Position numbers and translations under genes: made by a program. Of a DNA stretch of 64,000 nt, positions 23,136-33,482 are shown one piece after another (position 1 is the first letter of the stretch; every line of letters begins with the position of its first letter). The stretch spans positions 372,001 to 436,000 of the forward strand of contig JAHWDD010000007.1 in the NCBI GenBank assembly GCA_023897205.1, read 5' to 3'. Origin of the DNA: Exophiala sp. HKRS030. Lineage: Eukaryota; Ascomycota; Eurotiomycetes; Chaetothyriales; Herpotrichiellaceae. The notes under the pieces are model-generated. The model worked only from the letters and a program-made list of their open reading frames with translations. It searched no databases and was not told the DNA's origin.

Positions 23136-24483
23136 GTGATGCGCAATTTCGGGATCTCGGAAGACCACACCGTCGGACATGAAAATCTGTGCGGTAGGGT
23201 TCTGGCTGACCTCCTGATGGACCTTCCGGGCTCTGCGTCATGAGAAGAGACGGTTGGTGCACAATACATCAAGTCGGGTCGACGTCCACGCCTATAAATA
23301 TAAGATACGGCATAAACAGCCACCCTCCCTGAGTCGGCAGCCAGCAATACTGGAAGTTGGCGATGAGAAACCATCAAATCTCTTCACGGTCCTCCTTCGA
23401 CATCGACATACCCAGCCGTCGCCCATACCGACAACATTCACGCATGGCCACATTTACGAGTACGAAGTTTATGATTATGAAACCCTCGGGAATAGATTGT
23501 CGAGGACGTCGAAGTATTGGCAGTCTCTTTTTTTCTTTTTCTTTGGAAGACCAATTACTATTGTTACCCAGGGTATCTTGCTAGTCTTTGGGATACTTTT
23601 GACCCCAATAATGTATTAACAAAGGTATATTGATATAGCTGTGTGGACGTCCCCCACCCCTCCTTCAGCCGGGCGTCCTCCTATAGTCCTTGGATGTGTG
23701 TATAAATGCAGGACTTTGTTGAATACTGAATAAAGTACCTCGGGTACACATATCTTATGCTTTGGCTTTGGATATACGATATCCTTGTCAAAACCTTGCA
23801 ACACGTCAAGTGTAGATCGAGGCCTGGTGGACGGCGCGGTACGGGGGAATTTATCTTCACCCAGGGTGGCTATCGCGTCACAGTGGTGAACGAGGTCTGG
23901 CTGTTTTGTACCGAGTACAGAGTACGGTGTACAGATCAAGTTATCATGACGGTCCCGGCCAACATGCACTGAGGCTGTTGTCCTCCGTGCGTGTCTCGGT
24001 CAAGCAGTTTACATCCTACAAGAAACATGCTGGGTACCTGGGTTACGGAATCACAGCATCATTTATTACGCACGTTGTCTTTTGTTTGACATTGTCATTG
24101 TTTTCAGATTTGCGCTATTCTTGGAAAACTGACTAGACCCATGTTGGCGCTGCTGGTGATGCGTTTCACAGCATTCGTTTGTTCTGTGTTCAGATTCTCC
24201 CGGGTGGTGGTTCCGATCCATCCCATCCTTGTCACTGTGCGGTGCAATTCCTTTTTTTTTGCCTTTGTGTTTTTGTGATTTTTGAAATTGTCGAAATCTC
24301 TTCCCCCGGGGTCTTGCACCACGACCGCCAGCCACCGTCGTTTTGGGCAAACGTCGACGACCAAGAGTCACTGACTTGGCATTGACCCTTCAGGAACAGT
24401 GATGGTTCTATTCCATCATTGTTCAAATTTTCGTCACCTGACTGGGGCGGCCGCCGCGAGGAGGAGAAGCGGCGGTAACGTGC
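23136..24483. other. Intergenic between convergent WD40 and thioredoxin genes
   Basis: About 1.35 kb of 3' flanks. It contains pyrimidine runs near 23525 and 24250 (a T8 tract) and a TACCGAGTAC/AGTACGGTGTAC cluster at about 23908-23932. Open frames are short and unsupported. Confidence 0.5.
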
Positions 24484-24918
24484 CTACAAGTTTTCCTTGA
24501 TGGCTTGCTCGAGGGCCCTCTTGTTGGCACCGACGACCTCGCCGACCTTTTCGCCGTTCTTGAAGAGCATAAAGGTGGGCATGGCGCGGACGCCGAGCTC
24601 CTGGGCGACGTCGGGGACCTCGTCGACGTCGATCTTGTAAAAGTCGACCTTGTCCTTGAACTCGGGCGACTCGGAGAACTTGACGACCTCGGGGGCGATG
24701 ACCTTGCAAGGTCCGCACCAGGTCGCGAAGCAGTCGACGACGACGAGCTTGCCGGCGCCGGCCTCGTAGACCGAGGTCTTGAAGGAGGATTTGCTGTGGA
24801 TTTGGTCAACGCCGTGTCTCGGGGGGTTAGAGGGACGAGGGGCATCATCCCGAGCTCGCTCTTCACGCAGCTTGGCCTGATGGTAGGCTACGTACTCTGC
24901 AAGGTTGTGGACACCCAT
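24484..24918 (-). CDS. Thioredoxin
   Basis: A small dithiol oxidoreductase that reduces disulfides in ribonucleotide reductase, peroxiredoxins and other targets, recycled by thioredoxin reductase. The AUG-initiated form is 110 residues from two exons (24896-24918, 24484-24793). The active site WCGPC is in [20 protein letters not shown], the cis-Pro in [10 protein letters not shown], and the C-terminal helix ends [10 protein letters not shown]. Splicing a 102-nt intron (donor GTACGT, acceptor CCACAG) gives MGVHNLADKSSFKTS, the expected thioredoxin start; unspliced RNA stays open and would insert 34 residues. The codons end mostly in C or G, as in highly expressed fungal genes. Upstream, the same frame stays open to 25185 and encodes a mitochondrial-type presequence without any ATG (see the separate entry). 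Confidence 0.95.
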   Translation of the reverse strand: MGVHNLAEYVAYHQAKLREERARDDAPRPSNPPRHGVDQIHSKSSFKTSVYEAGAGKLVVVDCFATWCGPCKVIAPEVVKFSESPEFKDKVDFYKIDVDEVPDVAQELGVRAMPTFMLFKNGEKVGEVVGANKRALEQAIKENL

Positions 24919-25185
24919 TTTCGTTCGGGTCTGTGAAAAGTGGTTGGCGGGGGTCGTTGAGAAGAAGCGGGGGTTTGTTGGTTGTTTGCTGTGAAAAACA
25001 CGACGAGGGGCTGGCTTCTTGATCGCTGCTGTTGCTGTGGCGAGTAGGGTGCGCTGCAATGTGCGGGACGAGGAACGGATTGATGAGGCCAGGGCGAAGG
25101 TATTTATCGACAAAACCGTTCGGGGGAGGGATATCGAGAGTGAGATGGAAGATACGAGAGAGTGTGGCAGGGATTCGGGGAGCAA
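24919..25185 (-). other. In-frame, AUG-less mitochondrial presequence upstream of thioredoxin
   Basis: From the stop just before 25185 to the thioredoxin ATG the frame is open for 89 codons with no ATG. From a CTG codon at 25092-25090 it reads [19 protein letters not shown], followed by [17 protein letters not shown] and [19 protein letters not shown]. It is rich in Arg, Ser, Ala and Leu, has no acidic residue from that CTG to the thioredoxin start, and carries an RFF/STT site typical of matrix-protease cleavage. The CTG has G at -3 and G at +4 (GCCCTGG), a strong context for non-AUG initiation. Alternatives are an unseen upstream exon supplying an ATG, or a 5'UTR that looks coding by chance. 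Confidence 0.55.
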
Positions 25186-25921
25186 TTAAAAAAAGGAAAT
25201 GGTGATGATGACGGGATCGGGAATCAAGGGCTGAAAGGTGTGTGAGCTTAGAAATGCAGAGGGAACAAGAAGCGGGACAAACGAAACACGCAGGCGACAA
25301 GTGCGCGCTCCTTCCAGCACAATGATTTGATATGAAGGCAATGACGCCACCAGATACGGCCGACTACAGAGGCCTCTCGCGTCAGATATTTGGAATACCC
25401 CAAGTCACGTGCGGAGTCACTTCATGCCGCTCTGTGGTTGCGATTACGACCAAGACTCAATAGGTATTGAGTAATCACGCATCAAATGAAGCCATGAACA
25501 GATTGTCCAGATTACCCAGAGTTATCAGGTATCTAATAAATGTGTCCATCTTCTTCCATTTCTCTTGTGGTACATATTGTGTCTTTTGGATTCCAATTTC
25601 TTCCTCGGCGGAACGTGATTACCATTCTTGATCCCGACTTTTTGTATTTGCATACACTTCCGCTTCACATCAAGCCCGCCATGGCAAATCAATTGCCTTG
25701 ACTGTACATTAAATCGTTCAACGCTAAAGGCTCCAAATCATCCAAGCTATCCTTCTCCATTGTGTCATCTTCCATGGTCAAATGAGCGACATAAGGGGGT
25801 ATCTTTTTATATCATCAAAATCGTCCGGCATACACAAGTCTCGTGTGCAATGCGTATCTTGGGCCGACTGGTATGGAAAAGAAAGGTGTGAACATAGGAA
25901 AATTGTATTCGCAACCCGGGT
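25186..25921. other. Intergenic: thioredoxin promoter and 3' flank of the next gene
   Basis: About 0.7 kb. A polypurine stretch (AAAAAAAGGAAA on the plus strand) lies at about 25189-25200. No supported gene. Confidence 0.5.
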
Positions 25922-28591
25922 CTAGGGCTGCCTGGGAGGTGATTGTGATCGATGTTGAATCATCGTCTTCTTCTGAGGCAATCCCGGACTGCGTTGAGCC
26001 GTACTTGCTTGTGACACAGACGACGTTCTTCGTATATCCAGTAATTTGGCACTCCCGGCACTGATATGCCGAGCATGGCCGCCTTTGTACTCCACGCTCC
26101 GTGCTCGTAGAATTGGAACCCCTGCGAGTTCCGTGCCTGGCGTCACTGTCTCGAGCAATTCGCCGTCACTGGCTTCATCGTCCCCGTCTGAGCTAGACCG
26201 TCGAGATCCATCGGACGACTCTGCCCCGTATTCCTTCAAAAGACCTTCGCTGGATTTGGCTCTCGTAGCTTGACGCACCACAGTAGCCTGGCGTCCAAGG
26301 CCGGCGTGCCAAGTCTCGTCACCTCCTTGAATAGTGGGAACGGGTGGCACATCTGGAATAGGACTGTGCTGTCGTTCTCGCTCCAAGTCGATGACGTTGC
26401 TGCTCGCCCTACGTCCTGCTGATCCTACGGAATCACGGCGTGCGCCAGGTTCTGGATTCAGTCTGGTGAAATATTCGTCCTGCGCGAGTTCTTCTTCTTC
26501 TTCGGTCTCGAAACTACCCGGGACAGCATTTGGAGGTATCGAGGATACGCTTTGACGGAGCGGATGGCTCAAACCACCCGACATCCTCTTGGCAGGTTTA
26601 CCAGAGAGCCATGAGCCTTCCGAGTCGACTGAGGCAAGAGACTGAGACAACATATGCCCGGAAACTGGCGCAGCACTTGCTTCGCTCTCCGCACTCCGTA
26701 GCTGTTGGCCTTCCAATGCGGGATTGCTGGAGGTTGTGGCCAGACTCATGCCATCAAGCGTGCCAGAATGGGATGGGCGGACAGTATGTTGTCCAGCAAT
26801 CGCTTGAGCCGTACTCATAGCCTCAGGAGACTGCACACGAGAGTCTGGTGGTGAGATAGGAAACTCCGGGAGGTCTTCTCGAAATTTGGACATTGTTCGT
26901 TGAGGTACTCCTGAGGAGTCCGATTTTCGAAACGTACGTGGAACAACAACTGGAGGAGGCTGCTGCTTGCGGGCAAAAGACTCGCGAGAGGTATTAGAGA
27001 ACTCTGAAGGTGTACTTCTGCCACGGTCTGCCGCGCTCGGCTTTCGTCTCGTTCCACGTCTGAAAAAGCTTGTCCACGAGCTTAGCTGTTGTTGTTGACT
27101 GCTCTGATCCGAAGCGCGCCGACCAGCAGATCCGTGGTCCGCAACGTCGGGAGCAGTCTCGCGTGCGAGTACAGATGTCTGGGATAAATTCTGGAGATCG
27201 GAGGGTCGATGAACAGGCGAGGTAGGCGGCGAGATCGTGGTGGCTTGTAGGGGTTGCTGGTTGATCTTGGCGTTTAATGGTGATATGGTTCGGAGAGGCG
27301 ACCTGACTGGCACGACCGAACCTTCGTCTTCCTCATGATCAAAAGGGTCTTGCATGATGTCGACATCCTTTTCACCTTCGAATGGGTTTCTAATGCGGTT
27401 TGCAGGCCTTGTTTGAGAAGTGTCAAACTTATGCCCAGGCGAAGGGTCTTTGAAAGGATCGGCTGCTCGTTCTCGGCCAATAGGTGGTGCAGCAGTTGCG
27501 GCAAACTCTGAACTACCGGCACTCGCATTGCGAAGCCTCCTACCTCTCTGCTCCTCGGCTTCAGTCCCCAAGTCTGCAGGTCCCGTAGGTGATGCTGCGA
27601 CAGGATAGCCTCTCAGTTCCTCTTCTCGCTGTCGATCGGCTTTACGTTGTAGCTTCCGCTGTAAACGTTCCCGGTCGGCGGCTTTCTTCCGCTCGTGTCG
27701 TCTCCGATCTCGATCCATTAGCTCTCTCAGAGCACCAGCATCCAGATCATCTGCCAATTCATCTATGCGCTTTCTGGACGCAGGGGCCTCCTCCTCGATG
27801 GCTTCCTGAACTGACGGTCTTATCCTCGCGGGTTGCTTCCCGGTCGATGAACGAGGATGACTGACATAAGTGAGAGTAGGCCGAGGTGCCAATGCGGCCA
27901 AAATCCCCACCTTGAACGACCCCTGATTTTCGAAATCTTCGGCATCTTGAATCACTTCAGGTAACGGTAATGACACCTTTGAATTGGGTCTTTGCAGCCG
28001 CCTGTTGAGATCCCCAGGGACGTTCTGTGTATCGCGACGTAATGGTCCGGAGCCGGAGTAAGATGCTGGCCGCTTCAGTCTATAGTCTGGCGAGCTCATG
28101 GCACGAATCTCTCGCTCCCGAGCATAGTCCTCCGCTTTCCTCTTGCTCGATTTCCGTCGCGTTAAGGTTGGATCGTATGTGCCACGTCTGGCCAACAGCG
28201 TCGGAGCCTGTGGCAAGGCTGTGAAGTCCTCTGGCCCAATGCTCATCTGAGAAGTAGGATCCTGAGCGTACACCTTTTGTCCATGAAGTGCACTCGGTTC
28301 GACGGCGGAGCTCCTTCGCCCATTCCACGTCTCCGAACCAGGACCACTCACCGGAGCAGTCTGGACCCGGGAGACATTCTTAGGAAGTCTCTGCTTCGAC
28401 AGCCTTCGAGGTTTGTCATCTGGGCCTCGATGGGTCTGATTGCGAGCCATATTTCCCATCTCTTCGGCCCTGTCCGAGCCTGGCCTCGCTTTCAGGTCCT
28501 TTTCCTCTTTTTCGCCGAATGTATGCGGTCGTTGAAGATGTGGCTGGCTGGCGCGGGCGTTCTTGCGTCCACCGAACGGCCAAAATCCCAT
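25922..28591 (-). CDS. Large, mostly disordered fungal protein of unknown function
   Basis: An 889-residue single-exon frame starting MGFWPFGGRKNAR. Similar starts (an aromatic/Pro/Gly head followed by basic residues) occur in a conserved Pezizomycotina family, but I know no function for it. Almost the whole chain is low-complexity, rich in Ser, Arg, Pro, Gln and Glu. One clearly helical stretch, rich in Lys, Arg, Glu and Gln, lies at about residues 285-330 (REL MDRDRRRHERKKAADRER and onward) and may form a coiled coil. The C-terminal 100 residues hold an acidic Ser cluster (SSDGDDEASDGELLE) and a conserved-looking ARSVEYKGGHARHISAG. Many RxxS sites suggest phosphorylation. No membrane segment is seen. 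The ATG is the first in frame and the leader upstream is non-coding. Confidence 0.8.
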   Translation of the reverse strand: MGFWPFGGRKNARASQPHLQRPHTFGEKEEKDLKARPGSDRAEEMGNMARNQTHRGPDDKPRRLSKQRLPKNVSRVQTAPVSGPGSETWNGRRSSAVEPSALHGQKVYAQDPTSQMSIGPEDFTALPQAPTLLARRGTYDPTLTRRKSSKRKAEDYAREREIRAMSSPDYRLKRPASYSGSGPLRRDTQNVPGDLNRRLQRPNSKVSLPLPEVIQDAEDFENQGSFKVGILAALAPRPTLTYVSHPRSSTGKQPARIRPSVQEAIEEEAPASRKRIDELADDLDAGALRELMDRDRRRHERKKAADRERLQRKLQRKADRQREEELRGYPVAASPTGPADLGTEAEEQRGRRLRNASAGSSEFAATAAPPIGRERAADPFKDPSPGHKFDTSQTRPANRIRNPFEGEKDVDIMQDPFDHEEDEGSVVPVRSPLRTISPLNAKINQQPLQATTISPPTSPVHRPSDLQNLSQTSVLARETAPDVADHGSAGRRASDQSSQQQQLSSWTSFFRRGTRRKPSAADRGRSTPSEFSNTSRESFARKQQPPPVVVPRTFRKSDSSGVPQRTMSKFREDLPEFPISPPDSRVQSPEAMSTAQAIAGQHTVRPSHSGTLDGMSLATTSSNPALEGQQLRSAESEASAAPVSGHMLSQSLASVDSEGSWLSGKPAKRMSGGLSHPLRQSVSSIPPNAVPGSFETEEEEELAQDEYFTRLNPEPGARRDSVGSAGRRASSNVIDLERERQHSPIPDVPPVPTIQGGDETWHAGLGRQATVVRQATRAKSSEGLLKEYGAESSDGSRRSSSDGDDEASDGELLETVTPGTELAGVPILRARSVEYKGGHARHISAGSAKLLDIRRTSSVSQASTAQRSPGLPQKKTMIQHRSQSPPRQP

Positions 28592-31175
28592 GCTGAACCC
28601 ACGGAAAGGAAGGATGGATCCAACGCGAGAGGAGCGCCGTTAAGGGACGAGGTTATGTAGGGTGGGAGGATGATAAGGCTGGATTGAAGACATCAACAAC
28701 GGTCCAGATAGTGGTTAATACGAATTCGCGATGGTTCTAATGGCAAAACGTTCTGCTGGTCTCGGGCAATGGTTGGCAGCAGGAGTTGGGGAGAAGATGG
28801 GAAGTGTTTTGCAGGAGAAAGCACCATGCGCACTGGCAGACGTAAGATGTTGGTGGAATGGAACCAGGTGACAGGTTCTAGACAGCAAAATGCTCGATGA
28901 CGGCCGACAGTCGAGGCTATTGTTGTGGAGGGGGCTCCAGAAAGCACGTGTGAAATTAGACTGGAATGAGCGTCGGGATGATTGAGTCAACTAAGACCCA
29001 GCTTACTGATTGATTCGAGGGCGGCGGATGGTTGTAACGAGAGTGAAACGATGGAAAAGAGAAAAGCGATGGAAGGCGAAGTCTATGCAGGTCGTTTGAC
29101 GGGGTTGTCGAAAGGGTGGTGGACGTGACGGAACGAGCGAATTGAGGGCGAAGGACGAGTTGGTGGTGGTGGTGGTGCTGATGTTAATAGCTGGTGGTAG
29201 AAGCCGCAAGCGACGAATGACGGAATGAGGGCGATGGATGTTTGAGAACTGGAAGAGAGCAAAGAGCGGCGTGCGGGCGGGTGCTGGAACGACACGCCAG
29301 GCACTGCATGAACAACGGGCACCAGCCCAGGCTAAACTTGCTTAAACTCTTCCTTTGCTGGGCGGTAGAGATTGGTGGACTTCAAATTACTCGTGCCCGG
29401 AGATCCATTCTTCTCTAGGCGTCCTTTACGCCTCCGCCTAGCTATCCAAGCCATGACACCAGCATGACCATCACAGCCATCGTGACCAGCCATCCTTTGA
29501 TCTTCTTCTGATCTACGGACTACACTACTCAAGGTGGAACTGCTGGCAATCACAGGAACAAGGTTCAGCTTGTCCAGCAAAAACCCTGTTTGCACGAGCG
29601 AGAGCGTCACAGATTTACAACTGCTCTGGATGCGCGCATTGGTCGCCGTCACAGTACCGTCCCAATCAGCGCCTGTCCTCCATCCGACCAGTATGAGCGC
29701 GAGAAGAGACCTCTCCTGCCCCTGCACCCTCTACGATCGTCTCTGTTTAGGGACGGCACCCTCCAGCTACTGTACCTTAGCCTAGTGGCCCTAGGCCAAG
29801 ATCATCAAACTTCCGTCGATACGATGACTCCAATCCCGAACCTGTGGTCTGTTTCTGACCGGCGGCCTGCAAATCCCTAAAAGGCAAGGGAGGCTCCTCT
29901 GAGCATGGACAGGCATGCGAGGTACAGGCGTAATACCAAGCGGAGTCCAAGCGGCGTCTGACATGCAAGGAACACGACAGAAGTTGAGGCACAAGTACCA
30001 CGTAGTGGGCAAGATTGGTGAAGCATGGCTCGACACCCTCGTTCGCTATCCGTACTTTCGCACTTGGGCGTTCAGCAGCGATGAACAAGGTCGCAGGAGT
30101 GATGCGAGGCGCGGGGCTTGCCCCATATTGCCGTGTCGTCAACCATCACAATCTATCACTCTACACTCCATACGGACACAGAAAATAGTAACTTATAGAG
30201 TTACAAGTGGATTGGTGGCGCCCGACCGGTCTCTACTGGTACCAGTCGTCGCAAGTCTTCATTCATCTTGTGTTGGTGGGTGATGTGTGGTGACGTTTGA
30301 CAGGTACATGTTGAATTGCGTTGCTGCAGCATGCTACCAGACTTCGACCTTGTTGACCAGGTACCAACTGCCAAGTACCAGTGACAACCGAGTTGACAAT
30401 ATTATTGTCCCTGGCTTGCGGACTTTGACTAGCCAGGTAGCTAATATGTAGTGTACTCGTGCCGGGATCGAACACAGTGAGTCCGTCCTGCATCGATCTT
30501 CTCCATTCCCGGCTTCATGTCTCGGACTCGATAATCCTGTTTCAAGACGTCTGCTCACGCATCTCGATATCCGTACGAGAGCTCCCAATGATGGGACAAT
30601 CGTCGTCGCCACCGCTTTCCTCCGACCTCGTCGGCGTGTTCTACTACTGACTGTGCCTCCGTATGGGAACCACGCATCAATTGGCGGGTGCTGTCCCAAG
30701 ACGGCGACGGAGAGTAACTAGAAAAACAAAGGCCGGAGCTACCTTTCTGTGTACCTACCGTAGTACGCGGTTGTGGCGCTTTTCCGGAGTATTTAACCGT
30801 CAGCGGCGCCTTGTTGGTCTATTGTATGCCGGTAATCTCTCGATACGCGAGTCACAATAGAAATAATTGCGCCTTTGACAGCCACTTCATTTCCGATTTA
30901 TGCCAGTAATCCCAACGGTCGGACGAGGTCGGAATCTGATCAATCTGGGCCTCTAGCCACATGGCGGTCGAAAATATGGTCTGGATGGAAGATGCCGATG
31001 TTGCGAAGGGCACAGGCCTCCGTCAGTCAATCTTACCGTGTGATCCGAAAAACCAACAAGCCACTAACAACCGTGCACTATTTCAACAGCATCTTTTCGA
31101 ATTCATTTCACCCTATATACGGATACCATCTGGCGACTAAAATATTCTCGCGTTCATCGTATGTAAGTTTTCTGT
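28592..31175. other. 2.6 kb without a supported gene
   Basis: The long upstream region of the disordered-protein gene and the 3' flank of D-amino-acid oxidase. It contains a short (TGG)n run at about 29160-29176, two copies of TACTCGTGCC (29388-29397 and 30454-30463) and a stretch at 30230-30390 with repeated GGTACCA/GTACCAG words. All open frames are under 135 codons, without domains or linked splice sites. A long non-coding transcript or extended leader cannot be excluded. Confidence 0.5.
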
Positions 31176-32624
31176 CTACAATCTTGGCCGTTGCTCCAAG
31201 GCTTCTTCCACTAACTTTGCTGCTGCTTGTGCACATCCGTACGAAGATTGGTACTGTAGATATCATTAGCTCAGTCTCGAGGGATGTTTCTGGTTACTGA
31301 CGCCAGCTCCACCATGTCCATAATTGTGCACTGTCCAAACACCATTGATTTTTTCCTTCTCAATCCTGGCGCCTGCTTCTCGAACAGGTCTCAGGCCAAC
31401 ACCGTGTCGAATGACATCCAGGTGCTCGATACCCCTCCCGCCGGTCAATTCAGGGCAGATATCAACGCATCTCTTCATGATCCTAGTGGCAAGGCTCGGA
31501 TCTGGCTGGGATTCCCAGTTCCCCTTTTGGTAGCATCCGCCCAGGATTGTACCACCACCGGCAGCCCTAGTCATAATGTAACAGGCTTCGTCCGGTCCAT
31601 CGTCAGTCCCAGAAAGTGAATACATCGAAGGTGCTACGTTCCTCACGATCGTAATCTGCCCTCTCGCAGGAATGACCGTTTTGTCCATGACACCACCAAG
31701 CTTGGAGGCCGACAGTCCCGTGCAGTTGACCACGAGGTCTGCGGCACCACCAAGATGATGAACTCCTGGAGCTGCGGCATCCGAGATGTGTTTGAATACT
31801 GCTCTTTTGAAGACGGCACCGTTCTTTAGACATTGGGATACCAGCCAGGGCAAGTATATGGCTGTATTGATACACACTGAAGTAAAGCGCGTCGCATTGT
31901 CGACTCCAGGTTTAAGATCCTTCTTGGGTATCTCGCAAAACTACAATAAGATTAGCCCAAACCCACCGGAATTGATGCTGCAAACAATTGTGGAGGTACC
32001 GTCCAGCTTTACACCACCGCGCAGCAGGAAGCATGGCATGGAGGGCCTGTCCAGAGGAAACTTTGCAAACAAAGCCGCAGGTGCTGGTTGACTAGAGTTA
32101 GCCCAAATTGCAATACTTACATCGTCGAATATGGTACTGAACCATGGTTTCGGACTGAGAAGCTCAGCAAACCATGCTGCAGTCGTGGATGAAATGTCCT
32201 TCTTGCGATTGTAAATCTCACATTTTTGGAAGTGAACTCCCGCTTCAGGGTGGTTACGTGCTAGGTCTGCGAGTGGCGCCCATGTATTCTTGTCCCATTC
32301 CTGTGATGGTGTACCAGTCACCGAGACTCTAGGCAGATCGCATAAGGTTCAGTCTTAAAAATTGTGTCTCTGTATCTGTGTGACTCACGGCATGTAGTTC
32401 GCCCCGGCCCAGGGTGAAGCATACTCAATATCATAATCTCCTGGCATATGCTTTGCAGCGACTGTGACCTTGAACTTCGGATTCTGGGTCAATAATAGTG
32501 CAGTTGTCAAGCCAACTACACCAGCTCTAACAAGATCTGAGTGTTAGAGGGCCGCCATGCTTATCAGAATTCAAATGCAGTGAAGCACAACTTACCCAAC
32601 CACGACAATTGTCTTTTCTGACAT
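31176..32624 (-). CDS. D-amino-acid oxidase (FAD-dependent)
   Basis: Oxidises D-amino acids to imino acids with release of H2O2, normally in peroxisomes. 363 residues from five exons (32596-32624, 32389-32526, 32121-32328, 31302-31940, 31176-31253; introns 69, 60, 180 and 48 nt). The FAD-binding GAGVVG is at residues 10-15, split by intron 1. INTAIYLPWL, DLVVNCTGLSASKLGG and the substrate-binding Arg in VGLRPVREAGARIE follow the family order. The signature VHNYGHGGAG is completed by YQSSYGC across the last intron. The C-terminus is -PRL, which resembles a weak type-1 peroxisomal targeting signal. The last exon is only 78 nt. The gene is divergent from the OTU protease, 858 bp away. Confidence 0.93.
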
Positions 32625-33482
32625 AACTGTTCAAGGGTGAGGTTGGTGGTGAATACCAGACTATTGTGAGTGGTCCAACCGACCCCTGAATGAACTTTTC
32701 TTTTATTTTTCAGCAGTGAATATGAAGAAAACTCTGCCTACGCAAAAAAGGGTTTCTCTTGCCTGAGGACCTGACAATAGAGAGGAGAACAATAGGCGTG
32801 ACTATTGAGGACCTGAAGGAAATTTTACTTCTTGTGATGGATACGCAACAAATGTAGAGATAGATTTCTTAAATACTCTCGTCCTTCCTCTCACGCCACC
32901 ATCGTGAAATCCAGTATCAGTTCATGACAACTACTCGCAGGGCGTCTTTTGTCTGTGGACCAGTTCTCTAAGTGTCCCGTTCAGGTAGCTGCTATCCTCT
33001 TGGTTTCCATATCTACCCGCTAACTGTCTTCGGCAGAGTTTCCTATCCGCATCATCCAGCTTATTCCCCCTTTGGCAGGGGGCAGTTTAGTTAAGGTGAC
33101 AAGTGCAACAGGTAAGCCACACACTGGCAGCCACGCCTAGTGACCCCCTCACCTCGCCTAACTTGCTTCATTTTCCCTCCCTTTCCCTCTGTTCGGGCAC
33201 CGTGCTGTCTGCCTAAGGGTCGGTGTCTTGGGGGCTCCTGGCTGAAGTCAGTCAATCAAAGAGCCTCCTTGACACTGCACCTCCGCAATCAGTTACGACC
33301 ATATGTGCCCTGTGAAATCATCACGAAGCCCCTGCACAAGTCCATCAGGAGCGGCCGAACATCACTTTGTCCACGCTGTCTCTTCCATTTACGACGTTTC
33401 TCCATGTCTCTTTGAGGCCTCTGGACACATACTCTCTCTTTGACAACCTCCCGATGCTCTGGTCAATGGATCTTGGGCAATC
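32625..33482. promoter_or_regulatory. Shared upstream region of D-amino-acid oxidase (-) and OTU protease (+)
   Basis: An 858-bp gap between divergent starts. It is pyrimidine-rich on the plus strand around 33140-33240, close to the OTU start. No gene or repeat seen. Confidence 0.45.

Noticed and set aside
24863..25300. A 145-codon frame overlapping the thioredoxin presequence in another frame
   Set aside because: It starts at a TTG, has no domain and no codon bias like the thioredoxin frame.
30430..30480. A second tRNA or tRNA-derived element (GTTCGATCC B-box-like word on the minus strand)
   Set aside because: No matching A-box, no acceptor-stem pairing and no T-run terminator at the right distance.
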